Shown here piece after piece: positions 25,708-36,087 of a stretch of DNA of 64,000 nucleotides. Where the stretch lies: positions 1-64,000 of the forward strand of contig MEQB01000016.1 of the NCBI GenBank assembly GCA_001770015.1. Reading direction: 5' to 3'. Under the pieces are notes generated by a model. That model worked only from the letters and a program-made list of their open reading frames with translations. It ran no database searches and was not told the origin of the DNA. The DNA comes from Bdellovibrionales bacterium RIFOXYC1_FULL_37_79. Its GTDB lineage: Bacteria > Bdellovibrionota > Bacteriovoracia > Bacteriovoracales > Bacteriovoracaceae. Each line of letters starts with the position of its first letter. Position 1 is the stretch's first letter. Both the position numbers and the translations under genes were made by a program.

Positions 25708-28700
25708 CTATTTTTCGCTGAACCAAAACAAGTTGCCTTTCGATGACATCTTGAACAGAAATCCTTTATTAATTGGAGTGGGGTCATTATTCATATTGCT
25801 TGAAAAAACAATATTCTCATCCGTTAGGGAGAATGTAAAAACAGGAATCAATTCTTTTTGTTCACTAAGATTATCATTTAATTTCCCAATACTCACATAC
25901 TGTCTTTGGGAATCTCCGTCCAAAAATATATCTATAAATTGAATATAATCAAGTGAAACACTATAAAAAAATATTCCTTTTACGGAAGTATAAAAGGGTG
26001 AAGGAAGAAAATAAAATCTAAAATTATTACTGCTGGGTATCTCCAATCTTTCATGAGTGATCATATTTTCAACCGCATAAGAAAATGGAAGACCCTCCTC
26101 ATATATACTTACTAAATATTTATTTGAATTAATAATTGTTTTACCTGGAAATAAAATCTCTTCAAACTGAGAATTGGTATATTTATAGACATGCTGGTTC
26201 CAATTTTCATCCATTGACTGGAAAAAAACATAATTTTCATCTTGCGTATGACTGATTGAGTATCCCAAATATTGCTTGTTAATTATTTCGAGATTTTGAT
26301 TCAGCGCTAAAAAATCAATCTTCGGAAGATTTCCACCAAATCGAATAGTGATCAGCGCATTTAAATCGTCTATTACATTTGAAACACAAGAAGTCTTTTC
26401 CAGTGGTGAATAGACTTCACCATCAGCCTTATCAATAAATATAGTGCAGGTTTCAGTATCCATACCTTTGGCCAAGTGATTAAGAATCAAATATTGCCTG
26501 GTTTCACCCACTACTGAATATTGCGAAAGATCATCTAATTTAAAATTTAATTCCTTAACCGTAGAGTTTTCATTTTCGCCACTCAAAATAAACTTACGAT
26601 TATCTCCACCTGATAATTGAAAAATTAACCGCACATTATATTGAGCCTCTCCCGTTAATCCATCAGTATTCGTCAGTTCCCGAATATTATATTTAGAAAT
26701 TAAAGCGGCTTCATGAAGATCTTCCAAACTTATTTTAAAAATATAAAGATCAAACCCAGCCAGGACTGAAAAAATAGATGATGAGTGCCACAACGTCTTA
26801 ACATTCACTCCCAGGTAATCATTTTCTAATTTAATACTCTCTACGTTTGCCGTATCCGGTCTATATAAAATAACGGTCTTACCCTGGTCATTTTCTTGAA
26901 CCCCCACCGTAAATCCGGTTTGAGGATGCTGGGACAAACTTATGATTTTTTCTGGCAAAGCAATTTCTTTATTATTTTCTAGATCAATCAATTTTTGATT
27001 ATCAATCAACGCAATCCCGTTGGAACTTATTTGTAGCGATGATAAATTAGAAGCCAATTTAAGATAATTATAATCAAATCGTTTACTACCCCATCTTTCC
27101 TCTTTAGAAACTCTGGGATCGCTATTTAAAAATGGTAAAAAGCTCATCAAATCAAAAAACAAGAAATCTTCATTATTCACATTTAAAACAAATTTTTCCA
27201 TTGCTGAAACCAATTTTCTATACTCCTTATTAGAAAATATCCTTTGAAATTCTGCCACCATCTCATCGATTTTGAATAATGAACCATCCATTTCATAAGT
27301 ATTATACTTCCGCCAGTTGACATCACCCAACTCGCAAATATTGGAACCTACACATTGCAAACTAGCTATTTGCTGATTAATCACTCGTGTTCTTTGCTCA
27401 ATAGCAGCTTTGGTTTTTTGAAACAGCACCTGGGCAATAACGTCAGGATTGGCTCCCCACCGTATATTTATCGAATCACGTGGGTCAAAGGAGTATAGAT
27501 TATATTCCCACAAATATTTGATTTTTTCCAAACTATATTGCTGATCATTAATTTCCACGAATCGTTCTTTCAAAGAACTCTGCCATAATAAATTCAGATC
27601 ATGATTACTCTGGCTACCAACAACAAAACGATCTATTGCATAGATGGCCTCCGATATTCTGTTATCTCTGCTGGGTGTACTCCAATTTTCGTAATTCAAA
27701 GTAGTTGGCGAACAATCTTCAATCTGGCAAATACGATAACCTTCTTCCACAATTTCAATTCTTCTATTAATCATCTCCAATACATCATCAATTTGCTTAT
27801 TCAAAATTAACTTAGGTTGATAATTTAAATTCAATCTTTTAAAAGTAGCAAAGGCAAAACTAATTTCTGATCCCATATAATCACTAGCATATTGTTCTTC
27901 TGAATAAGCAGGCATTTTGGTTTTATTAACCAACTTCCAGGTACCTGAAATATTAATTGGCCATCTTATTTGAATAAGACCGCCATTATCGGAAGAAACA
28001 TGGGTTATCGGTGAAAACATCTCCTCATGCATAACTCTGATTGCCCTGGGCACTGTACCAGAAAGGAGTAAAATTGGAATCTGTTCACTATCTTGATAAT
28101 TGGTTTTTGAAATTATTCGGGTATGTCCAGACTCTCCATGTAATGTAAGATAAATGATCCCTGAAATTAACACATCGGTAGCGATTTTTACCGGATATGA
28201 ATCGGCTAAAAGAGTATGGGTGTAAGTATTGTCCAGTAAATAATTAAGAGCCGCTAAAAAAAGCTCATCGTTATGCCAATCAGCAGCGGTTTGCAAATTT
28301 TTCCACTCATCCTTAAAAGATTCGTGAGTAAAAAACATACCAGAACCAGCCAGGGTATTGGCTGCCGGTAAATAGTTTATCCTGGAAAATATCCATCTTA
28401 AGGCATAGGCAACATCTGCACAATCAACCGACACACCATGCTCTTTTAAATATTCCTTATTAACACTTTCTTCAATCCAGCGTGCATACTCCTTTTCCCA
28501 TTGTTCACTCCAAGTATTTTTAATCTTCCATATATGTTTTTTTAAAACACTTTTTTCGATAGTGGAATCAGCAACAGAATTATCAGTAACCGATAATATT
28601 TCATCTAGAGCAAGGAAATCCCAAATTTCTTTATCAACAAATTGATTATAGTGCTTGTGAAGATATGCATTTAATAGTTTCTTGGAGGGGAAAAACAAAT

Positions 28701-28887
28701 GATGAACCCTCTCTTGTAATTTTCCATTGGGGGCATAATAATGATCCAGATAGTAATGACCTTCCTCCGAATAAGTCACTACATAAGTCGTCCCCAAACT
28801 ATTCTTAAAAACCCAGTCCTGGGCATATGAATTAGAAAAAATTACTAACCATAGTATAGTGAGTGTGATTAACTTTTTATTATTCAT
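25708..28887 (-). CDS. Large exported protein with candidate Cys-His active site
   Basis: About 1059 residues. The start is placed at MNNKKL because a signal peptide follows (cleavage near SYAQD). In the first third, GVSVDCADVAYALRWIFSRI (C156) and LTLHGESGHTRIISKT (H255) look like the Cys and His of a papain- or transglutaminase-fold domain. The C-terminal 500 residues have repeated beta-strand patterns, possibly a beta-propeller. No family recognised. It is the most upstream gene of the minus-strand exported series. Confidence 0.7.
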   Translation of the reverse strand: MNNKKLITLTILWLVIFSNSYAQDWVFKNSLGTTYVVTYSEEGHYYLDHYYAPNGKLQERVHHLFFPSKKLLNAYLHKHYNQFVDKEIWDFLALDEILSVTDNSVADSTIEKSVLKKHIWKIKNTWSEQWEKEYARWIEESVNKEYLKEHGVSVDCADVAYALRWIFSRINYLPAANTLAGSGMFFTHESFKDEWKNLQTAADWHNDELFLAALNYLLDNTYTHTLLADSYPVKIATDVLISGIIYLTLHGESGHTRIISKTNYQDSEQIPILLLSGTVPRAIRVMHEEMFSPITHVSSDNGGLIQIRWPINISGTWKLVNKTKMPAYSEEQYASDYMGSEISFAFATFKRLNLNYQPKLILNKQIDDVLEMINRRIEIVEEGYRICQIEDCSPTTLNYENWSTPSRDNRISEAIYAIDRFVVGSQSNHDLNLLWQSSLKERFVEINDQQYSLEKIKYLWEYNLYSFDPRDSINIRWGANPDVIAQVLFQKTKAAIEQRTRVINQQIASLQCVGSNICELGDVNWRKYNTYEMDGSLFKIDEMVAEFQRIFSNKEYRKLVSAMEKFVLNVNNEDFLFFDLMSFLPFLNSDPRVSKEERWGSKRFDYNYLKLASNLSSLQISSNGIALIDNQKLIDLENNKEIALPEKIISLSQHPQTGFTVGVQENDQGKTVILYRPDTANVESIKLENDYLGVNVKTLWHSSSIFSVLAGFDLYIFKISLEDLHEAALISKYNIRELTNTDGLTGEAQYNVRLIFQLSGGDNRKFILSGENENSTVKELNFKLDDLSQYSVVGETRQYLILNHLAKGMDTETCTIFIDKADGEVYSPLEKTSCVSNVIDDLNALITIRFGGNLPKIDFLALNQNLEIINKQYLGYSISHTQDENYVFFQSMDENWNQHVYKYTNSQFEEILFPGKTIINSNKYLVSIYEEGLPFSYAVENMITHERLEIPSSNNFRFYFLPSPFYTSVKGIFFYSVSLDYIQFIDIFLDGDSQRQYVSIGKLNDNLSEQKELIPVFTFSLTDENIVFSSNMNNDPTPINKGFLFKMSSKGNLFWFSEK

Positions 28888-28988
28888 ACAGACGATGCGC
28901 CAATTAAAAATGCAACCCATTAGTCTCGTTCGTAGTCCAATAGGAAACAAGTGTAAACATGAATGTAAATTTTTACCTATAGATATCT

Positions 28989-29426
28989 TTATATTTTTTT
29001 TCTAAGGATATACTGAACACATTTGTATCCGTTTTTCCCGATTAATCCCAGGCATGCAGTATTTTCCGGTTCAATATTTAAATAGGTTGAATCAAACCCC
29101 AAATCCTTCGCAGACCTCTCAGCATGTTTAATAAGCCTGGTGGCAATTTTAAGATGACGAAATTTGTTCAAAACATATATTTCATTGATCCAAATCGTGC
29201 TTGAACAATCACTTTTCCTGACATCCAAATCAACATAACCAACAATCCTAGCATCAATCATTGCTACAAAGCACAGATATGATTTACTCCTAAGACGCTT
29301 TAGATAACGCATTTTAGTTTTTTCGAATTGAGTCTCCGTGTATGTTTTAAAATTGCATTTCAAAACATAATCAACCACAAAATCAATTTCAAACTTATCT
29401 GCTGGGGTTATAATAATTTTTTTCAT
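28989..29426 (-). CDS. GNAT family N-acetyltransferase
   Basis: About 145 residues from MKKIII, preceded by a purine-rich GAGAGAGA. Motif A is visible (INEIYVLNKFRHLKIATRLIKHAE), with a later NTACLGLIGKNGYKCV matching the GNAT motif B region. Acceptor unknown. It lies 39 bases after the sodium-pump decarboxylase beta subunit gene and might be the last gene of that transcript. Confidence 0.82.
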   Translation of the reverse strand: MKKIIITPADKFEIDFVVDYVLKCNFKTYTETQFEKTKMRYLKRLRSKSYLCFVAMIDARIVGYVDLDVRKSDCSSTIWINEIYVLNKFRHLKIATRLIKHAERSAKDLGFDSTYLNIEPENTACLGLIGKNGYKCVQYILRKKI

Positions 29427-29465
29427 TTCTCTCTCTTTAGTACCCAACAAGAATGTAAACACCAA

Positions 29466-30593
29466 TTACATTTTACCAAGCACAACCCACAATACACCTG
29501 CTGCAATTGCGGAGCCTATAACACCGGCGACGTTTGGGGCCATGGCGTGCATAAGAAGATAATTTGTTGGATCATTTTTTAAACCTATCTGGTGTGCAAC
29601 TCTTGCAGAATCAGGCACAGCGGAGACCCCGGCAGCCCCAATGAGTGGATTAATTTTATCCTTACAAAATACATTCATAATTTTAGCAAACAAAACACCA
29701 CCGGCCGTGGCCACCATAAAACTAAAAGCTCCCAACGCAAAAATAAGCGCCGACCTTCCTGTCAAAAACGTTTGGGCCTGAGTGCTTGCACCTACGCAAA
29801 AACCAAGAATCATCGTGACTGTATCAATTACCGCATGCCTTGCGGTATTAGCCAATCTTTCAGTTCTGGTACTTTCCTTTAACAAGTTACCAAAACAAAG
29901 CATTCCAATAAGAGTCAGTGCACCAGGCGCAATAAGTACTGAAACCAGAAAGACGACCACGGGAAAAATAATCTTTTCCTTTTGACTCACAACTCTGGGC
30001 GCCTTCATGCGGATTCTGCGCTCTTGTCTGGTCGTAAGTAAATTCATAATAGGAGGTTGAATCACCGGGACCAATGCCATATAGGAATATGCCGAAACCG
30101 CAATCGCTCCAAGTAATTCAGGTGCCAGCATCGATGATAAGAAAATAGCCGTCGGTCCATCCGCTCCGCCGATAATCCCAATCGCTCCTGCTTGCTGAGG
30201 CGTAAAGCCCAAATAAAGGGCTCCCACAAATGTCATAAAAATCCCCAGTTGCGCAGCAGCTCCAAGTAATATCAGTTTGGGACTTGAGATCAAGCAAGAA
30301 AAATCAGTCATGGCCCCGATACCAAGAAAAATGAGTGGAGGATAAATGCCGTTAGTAACCCCCAAGTAAAGATAGTATAGAACACTGCCTTTATCATAAA
30401 CACCCAGAAGCATTCCTTGAATAGGCGGGATATTACCAGCTATCATCCCAAACCCAATGGGAATAAGTAATAATGGTTCCCAGTCATGTTTAACGGCAAG
30501 AAAAATAAAAAGAGCTCCAATAAACATCATTACAATATTTAGAAAGGTAATGTGAACAAAGCCTGTGCTTGCGATATAACTCATGAAATCCAC
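29466..30593 (-). CDS. mmdB: Sodium-pump decarboxylase beta subunit
   Basis: 375 residues, multi-span membrane protein of the OadB/MmdB family. Hallmarks are GIGAMTDFSCLISSPK, IGIIGGADGPTAIFLSSMLAP and NPLIGAAGVSAVPDSARVAHQIG. The subunit decarboxylates the carboxybiotin carried by the biotin protein and couples this to sodium export. Position in an operon with the carboxyltransferase, gamma and biotin subunits supports it. Whether the acyl donor is methylmalonyl-CoA, oxaloacetate or glutaconyl-CoA is set by the alpha subunit. Confidence 0.95.
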   Translation of the reverse strand: MDFMSYIASTGFVHITFLNIVMMFIGALFIFLAVKHDWEPLLLIPIGFGMIAGNIPPIQGMLLGVYDKGSVLYYLYLGVTNGIYPPLIFLGIGAMTDFSCLISSPKLILLGAAAQLGIFMTFVGALYLGFTPQQAGAIGIIGGADGPTAIFLSSMLAPELLGAIAVSAYSYMALVPVIQPPIMNLLTTRQERRIRMKAPRVVSQKEKIIFPVVVFLVSVLIAPGALTLIGMLCFGNLLKESTRTERLANTARHAVIDTVTMILGFCVGASTQAQTFLTGRSALIFALGAFSFMVATAGGVLFAKIMNVFCKDKINPLIGAAGVSAVPDSARVAHQIGLKNDPTNYLLMHAMAPNVAGVIGSAIAAGVLWVVLGKM

Positions 30594-30612
30594 AAATCAA
30601 CTCCTAGATTTA

Positions 30613-31056
30613 TTATTCTAATTCAACCAGAACTTGGTTTTGAATAACGGTCTGACCTTCAGAAACATGGACTTTTTTAATGGTACCAGATGCCGAAGCA
30701 CTAATATCGTTTTCCAATTTCATGGCCTCTAACATAAGAACTTTTTGTCCCTTGGTCACCTTGTCTCCCGACTTCACAAATATTAATTTGATTTGCCCGG
30801 GAATTGGAGAAACTATAGTTCCTCCGGTAATAGCGGCTCCTGAGGTAGCTTCAACCTTTGCTGTAAGTTTGGTTTTTAGAGCAAGACTTGGAACGACCGT
30901 GCTAACCATCTTTTGTCCACCAATCTTTTGAATATCTTTTATGGCCACCTTGTATTCTTTATCATTAACGACAGCCTGTATTTCATTAGCTGAAACATCC
31001 TTTAGCTCAACCGCATATTCCTTTTCATTAATAACCATTTTATAAAGTCTCACCAT
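30613..31056 (-). CDS. mmdC: Biotin carboxyl carrier subunit
   Basis: 147 residues. A C-terminal biotinyl domain carries VLMLEAMKLEND with the biotin-accepting Lys113; the usual EAMKMEN has Leu in place of the second Met. An Ala/Thr/Val-rich linker (about residues 50-80) separates a conserved N-terminal domain, as in sodium-pump carriers. It shuttles the carboxyl group from the alpha to the beta subunit. Confidence 0.93.
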   Translation of the reverse strand: MVRLYKMVINEKEYAVELKDVSANEIQAVVNDKEYKVAIKDIQKIGGQKMVSTVVPSLALKTKLTAKVEATSGAAITGGTIVSPIPGQIKLIFVKSGDKVTKGQKVLMLEAMKLENDISASASGTIKKVHVSEGQTVIQNQVLVELE

Positions 31057-31062
31057 TACCTC

Positions 31063-31470
31063 CTACCAGCTTGTTTTTGATGATCTTCGGGAAAGACCAT
31101 TTATCTTTCCAGCAATCTTCCAGTTACTTCCAGCTACATCTTCTTTCCATGTGTATTGTTGATTGCCCCCTAAAAAACTATGCTCTAAGTGCAGTGCGGT
31201 TGTTATGGAAAGCATAATCTCATCCATATTTTCCTTGGCCAAATTGGCAGAAGAAAGATGCTTAGGGGAAGCCGTTTCTTTTTTAAAGCGGATTCTGGCC
31301 CTTTGTTTGATTTTTTCTTTGCGTTTACTTAAAAAATCCAAAAAATATGGTAAAAATTCAATGTATAAATAAATCAAAACCAATCCAACAAAAACTATCA
31401 ACATGCCCATCAGGCTGAATGTATACGCATTAAAATCATCTATAATTGCGTTTGAAAATCCCATATTCAT
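31063..31470 (-). CDS. mmdD: Sodium-pump decarboxylase gamma/delta subunit (OadG type)
   Basis: 135 residues. One membrane span near the N-terminus (LMGMLIVFVGLVLIYLYIEF), then a charged linker and a C-terminal segment ending WKIAGKINGLSRR. This is the usual OadG/MmdD layout, which anchors the carboxyltransferase to the beta subunit. It lies six bases from the biotin carrier gene. Confidence 0.85.
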   Translation of the reverse strand: MNMGFSNAIIDDFNAYTFSLMGMLIVFVGLVLIYLYIEFLPYFLDFLSKRKEKIKQRARIRFKKETASPKHLSSANLAKENMDEIMLSITTALHLEHSFLGGNQQYTWKEDVAGSNWKIAGKINGLSRRSSKTSW

Positions 31471-31481
31471 TTTTTCATTCC

Positions 31482-33032
31482 TTACAAAGGTATATTGCCG
31501 TGCTTTTTAGATGGATTGGTATCCCGCTTGTTTTCAAGCAATTTGAGCGCTTTAATAATTCTTATTCTCGTTTTTGAAGGCCCTATTATATCATCGATGT
31601 ATCCCTTATTTGCAGCAGGATAAGGGCTGAGCATAATATCTTTATATTCTTCCTCTTTGGTTTTTAAAAATGCGCCGGGATTTTCAACATTTTTTGATTC
31701 CTTGGCGTAAAGAATTTCTACTGCCCCCTTCTCTCCCATAACTGCGATCTCAGCAGTGGGCCAAGCATAATTAATATCACCTCTTAAATGTTTAGAACTC
31801 ATCACACAATAAGCGCCACCATAAGCCTTTCTAGTAACCACACAAATCTTAGGAACCGTTGCTTCAGCATAAGCATAAATCATCTTGGCACCATTTCTAA
31901 TAACACCGGCATATTCCTGCTGAGTCCCTGGTAAAAATCCTGGAACATCGGTAAATGTTACAATTGGAATATTAAAACAATCACAAAACCTAATAAACCT
32001 AGCACCCTTCACTGACGAATTGATGTCAAGCACACCTGCCAAATGAAGTGGTTGATTAGCAACAATACCAACACTTCTGCCGCCGTACCTGGCAAAACCA
32101 ACAATTATGTTTTTAGCAAAGTCACCATGAATTTCCACGAACTCTCCGTTATCCACGGTTTTATGGATAACTTCTTTCATGTCATAAGTTTGCATCTGAT
32201 TATCTGGTATCAAATAATCCAACGACTCCTCCGCTCTATCGAAGGGATCATGACATTCAATCGTCTCCGGGTGTTCCATATTATTTGGAGGAATATGATC
32301 AAGAATTTTTTTAATATACTCGATTGCATCACTTTCTGATTCAGCACTGTAGTGAACTAATCCAGATTTGGTGGCATGAACGTCAGCCCCTCCCAGTTCC
32401 TCAGTAGTGACGTTCTCGTGAGTCACAGTTTTTACAACTTTAGGACCAGTCAGGAACATATAACTATTATTTCTTATCATAACCACGAAATCAGTTAAAG
32501 CGGGTGAGTAAACAGCGGCACCTGCACATGGCCCAAAAATAACGGATATTTGAGGAACCACCCCTGACAGCATAACGTTCTTAAAAAAGACTTCAGACAC
32601 TCCTGCCAACGAGTCAATTCCTTCTTGAATCCTGGCCCCACCTGAGTCATATAAACCAATAATTGGTGCACCATTTTTTTCTGCTAAACACATTATTTTA
32701 CAAACTTTTTCGGAAAGAACTTTTGATAAAGAACCTCCAAAAGTTGTAAAATCATGAGCAAAAATATAAACGGTTTTACCATTTATGGTACCATAGCCGA
32801 CCACCACTCCATCACCTAGTATTTTGCTTTCGCTCATATTAAAATCAGTGCAATTATGCGTCCTGAAGGCATCAAATTCTTCAAAGCTACCACTATCAAG
32901 CAACATCTCAATCCGTTCTCTAGCGGTTAGTCTTCCTTTCTCATGATGTTTGTCTATTTTGTCCTGCCCTCCACCAAGCATGGCCTTCATTTTTAAATCC
33001 CGGAGTTCATTTTGTCTTATTTCTTTATCCAT
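31482..33032 (-). CDS. mmdA: Methylmalonyl-CoA decarboxylase alpha / acyl-CoA carboxyltransferase
   Basis: 516 residues, the PccB/MmdA carboxyltransferase family, full length. Characteristic segments are HEKGRLTARERIEMLLD, YDSGGARIQEG, FGPCAGAAVYSPALTDF and DVPGFLPG. It transfers the carboxyl group from an acyl-CoA to biotin. With the three genes downstream it forms a membrane-bound sodium-pumping decarboxylase. The sequence favours methylmalonyl-CoA-type over oxaloacetate-type alpha subunits (pyruvate carboxylase fold). AGGAAG precedes the ATG. Confidence 0.92.
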   Translation of the reverse strand: MDKEIRQNELRDLKMKAMLGGGQDKIDKHHEKGRLTARERIEMLLDSGSFEEFDAFRTHNCTDFNMSESKILGDGVVVGYGTINGKTVYIFAHDFTTFGGSLSKVLSEKVCKIMCLAEKNGAPIIGLYDSGGARIQEGIDSLAGVSEVFFKNVMLSGVVPQISVIFGPCAGAAVYSPALTDFVVMIRNNSYMFLTGPKVVKTVTHENVTTEELGGADVHATKSGLVHYSAESESDAIEYIKKILDHIPPNNMEHPETIECHDPFDRAEESLDYLIPDNQMQTYDMKEVIHKTVDNGEFVEIHGDFAKNIIVGFARYGGRSVGIVANQPLHLAGVLDINSSVKGARFIRFCDCFNIPIVTFTDVPGFLPGTQQEYAGVIRNGAKMIYAYAEATVPKICVVTRKAYGGAYCVMSSKHLRGDINYAWPTAEIAVMGEKGAVEILYAKESKNVENPGAFLKTKEEEYKDIMLSPYPAANKGYIDDIIGPSKTRIRIIKALKLLENKRDTNPSKKHGNIPL

Positions 33033-33341
33033 GTTTCTTCCTGCGATAACTGGTTTAAAATCGTACTGGTTTTATCCTTTTGAATGACTTTGGTTTTATA
33101 CTTTATTTGTTCCATTTTTGAAATCTTTGATTTTTTCAAAATTAATTAGGTTCTTATAAATACTTTTTATTTCCTGACTGAATAATTCCACAATCAAAAC
33201 TTAATAGGAACTTAACCAGTGGTAGCTAGGCAAATAGATCTTTATAGTTAATAAAATGAGAGTGGACTATATACTAGATAATAGCTGCCGATAGGCTTCG
33301 ATATTTTTTAATATTTTTAATTTTTTAAAAAGGAGAATCTT
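33033..33341. promoter_or_regulatory. Divergent promoter region, mmdA and ppdK
   Basis: 309 bases between divergent genes with no reading frame of note. It must carry both promoters and is strongly T/A-rich. GGAG at 33332-33335 precedes the GTG start of ppdK by six bases. I could not pick promoter boxes with confidence. Confidence 0.5.
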
Positions 33342-36065
33342 GTGTCCATTAAGTATGTTTATTTTTTTGGAGATGGTAAAGCAGAAGGTACTGTTGATAT
33401 GAAAAACCTTTTAGGTGGAAAAGGAGCTAACTTAGCTGAAATGAACAGGATTGGTATCCCCGTGCCTCCAGGGTTCACCATAACTACAGAAGTTTGCACC
33501 CTGTATAACCAAAAAGGCGAAAACGGAATTAAAAATGCAATCAATTCTCAAGTAGAAGAAGGTGTAAAAAAAGTTGAAAAAGTCATGGGAACCAAATTTG
33601 GTGACAAACAAAATCCATGCCTCTTTTCGGTAAGATCGGGTGCTAGGGCTTCTATGCCGGGAATGATGGACACCGTTTTAAATTTAGGCCTTAACGAAGA
33701 AGTGGTTAAAAATCTTTGTGAAAAAACCAAAAATCCTACCTTTGTGTGGGACTCTTACCGAAGATTTATTCAAATGTATGGCGACGTCGTTTTAGACATG
33801 AAACCGAAAACCAAAGAGGATATTGATCCCTTTGAAGAAATCATGGAACACATTAAAGAAAAGAAAGGAATAAAAAACGACAACGAACTGTCACCAACTG
33901 ATTTACAGGAACTATGCAAACAATACAAAGCGGCTGTAAAAGAAGTAACCGGAAAAGATTTTCCAAACGACCCATGGGAACAACTATGGGGAGCTGTCAT
34001 GGCAGTGTTTAATTCATGGAATAACGAAAGAGCTATTTTTTACAGAAAACTGAATAATATTCCTGATGAATGGGGAACTGCGGTCAATGTACAAGCGATG
34101 GTCTTTGGAAATATGGGCAATACGTCTGCCACAGGTGTGGCATTCACCCGTGATGCAGCTACCGGGGAAGACCTTTTTAACGGCGAATATTTAATCAATG
34201 CCCAAGGTGAAGATGTAGTCGCAGGAATTAGAACTCCTCAACAAATTACTCTTGAAGGTTCCAAAAGATGGGCAAAACTAGCAAACGTAAGTGAATCCGA
34301 TAGGAAAAATAATTATCCCTCACTTGAAGAATCCATGCCTGAAGCCTTCAAAGAACTCAATGCTACTCAACAAAAACTAGAAAATCATTACAAGGACATG
34401 CAAGATTTGGAATTCACCATTCAAGACAAAAAGCTGTGGCTTTTACAAACTAGAAGCGGAAAAAGAACTGGTGCCGCTATGGTGAAAATTGCGGTGGATA
34501 TGCTCCAAGAAAAAATGATTGATGAAAAAGAAGCTTTAATGAGAGTCAACCCATCCAAGTTGGATGAACTTCTCCACCCGGTATTTAAAAAAGAAGCGGT
34601 GGAAAAAGCAAAAACAATTGCTAAAGGATTACCAGCTTCTCCTGGAGCAGCCACTGGAGAAATTTGTTTTTTAGCCGAGGATGCTGAAAAATTAGCAGCC
34701 AAAGGTAAAGAAATTATTCTAGTAAGAATTGAAACATCTCCAGAAGATTTAAAAGGAATGAATGTTGCCAATGGCATCTTAACAGCACGAGGAGGAATGA
34801 CTTCTCATGCGGCTGTTGTTGCCCGAGGCATGGGCAAGTGCTGCGTTTCTGGTGCCGGATCAATTATCATTAACTACAAACAAAGAACCCTCCTTACCGG
34901 AGGTAAAACTTATAGGGAAGGAGATTGGATTTCACTAAATGGTACCACCGGGGAAGTTTATGAGGGACGAATTGAAACCACTGAAGCAGGAATCTCCGAT
35001 GATTTTGCCACTCTTATGAAACTTTGTGACAAGCATACCAAGCTGCATGTAAGAACAAATGCCGATACCCCCCACGACTCAAAAGTGGCCATTAGCTTTG
35101 GTGCACAAGGTATCGGTCTCTGTCGAACAGAGCATATGTTTTTTGAAGGTGAGCGCATTATTGCGGTTCGAGAAATGATTCTGGCCAATGACGAAACCGG
35201 AAGAAGAAAAGCCTTAGACAAACTTCTCCCAATGCAAAGAAGTGATTTCGAGGGAATTTTTACAGCGATGAATAATCTACCAGTTAACATTCGTCTCCTG
35301 GATCCACCACTCCACGAGTTTGTTCCTCATGACGATAAAGGACAGCAGGAAATGGCAGAAACGATGAGAGTTTCGGTAGCAGATATAAAGCACAAGGTAG
35401 AAAGTTTGTCCGAATTTAACCCGATGCTGGGACACCGTGGTTGTCGGCTTGGGAATACCTATCCAGAAATCACCGAAATGCAGACCAGGGCCATTATTGA
35501 AGCGGCTCTCAACGTTAAGAAGAAAGGCATTGTCGCCAAACCTGAGATTATGGTACCGCTAGTTGGAACCGTCAAAGAATACATCATGCAAGAACAGATA
35601 ATAAAAAATACCGCCGAAAAAGTATTTAAAGAAAAGAATGATCGGATTGAATTTATGGTGGGAACCATGATTGAAATTCCCAGAGCTGCCCTAATTGCTG
35701 ATGAGATTGCCAAACATGCCGAATTTTTCTCTTTCGGAACTAATGATCTGACACAAATGACTTTTGGTTATTCAAGAGACGATGCTGGAAAATTTTTACC
35801 AGTCTATCTTGCCAAAGATCTAGTTGCCGCTGATCCATTTCAAATTCTAGATCAAACTGGTGTAGGTCAGCTGGTTGAAATGGGAACTCAAAGAGGAAGA
35901 AAAACTAGACCCAATCTTAAGGTAGGAATTTGCGGAGAACACGGAGGCGAACCAAGCTCAATTGAATTTTGCCACCGAGTTGGTATGAACTATGTAAGCT
36001 GTTCTCCTTACCGGGTACCAATTGCCAGACTGGCTGCGGCTCAAGCTGCTATCAAAAACAAATAG
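33342..36065 (+). CDS. ppdK: Pyruvate phosphate dikinase
   Basis: 907 residues, typical full length. Domain order: N-terminal ATP-grasp (LLGGKGANLAEM, SVRSGARASMPGMMDTVLNL), central phosphohistidine domain with GGMTSHAAVVARGMGK (catalytic H489), and C-terminal PEP/pyruvate barrel with GLCRTEHMF and GICGEHGGEPSS (C864). It interconverts pyruvate, ATP and phosphate with PEP, AMP and pyrophosphate. The start is GTG with a good GGAG site. Divergent from the decarboxylase operon and followed by a hairpin terminator. Confidence 0.97.
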   Translation: MSIKYVYFFGDGKAEGTVDMKNLLGGKGANLAEMNRIGIPVPPGFTITTEVCTLYNQKGENGIKNAINSQVEEGVKKVEKVMGTKFGDKQNPCLFSVRSGARASMPGMMDTVLNLGLNEEVVKNLCEKTKNPTFVWDSYRRFIQMYGDVVLDMKPKTKEDIDPFEEIMEHIKEKKGIKNDNELSPTDLQELCKQYKAAVKEVTGKDFPNDPWEQLWGAVMAVFNSWNNERAIFYRKLNNIPDEWGTAVNVQAMVFGNMGNTSATGVAFTRDAATGEDLFNGEYLINAQGEDVVAGIRTPQQITLEGSKRWAKLANVSESDRKNNYPSLEESMPEAFKELNATQQKLENHYKDMQDLEFTIQDKKLWLLQTRSGKRTGAAMVKIAVDMLQEKMIDEKEALMRVNPSKLDELLHPVFKKEAVEKAKTIAKGLPASPGAATGEICFLAEDAEKLAAKGKEIILVRIETSPEDLKGMNVANGILTARGGMTSHAAVVARGMGKCCVSGAGSIIINYKQRTLLTGGKTYREGDWISLNGTTGEVYEGRIETTEAGISDDFATLMKLCDKHTKLHVRTNADTPHDSKVAISFGAQGIGLCRTEHMFFEGERIIAVREMILANDETGRRKALDKLLPMQRSDFEGIFTAMNNLPVNIRLLDPPLHEFVPHDDKGQQEMAETMRVSVADIKHKVESLSEFNPMLGHRGCRLGNTYPEITEMQTRAIIEAALNVKKKGIVAKPEIMVPLVGTVKEYIMQEQIIKNTAEKVFKEKNDRIEFMVGTMIEIPRAALIADEIAKHAEFFSFGTNDLTQMTFGYSRDDAGKFLPVYLAKDLVAADPFQILDQTGVGQLVEMGTQRGRKTRPNLKVGICGEHGGEPSSIEFCHRVGMNYVSCSPYRVPIARLAAAQAAIKNK

Positions 36066-36087
36066 TTTTTCACATAAAAATTAAAAG

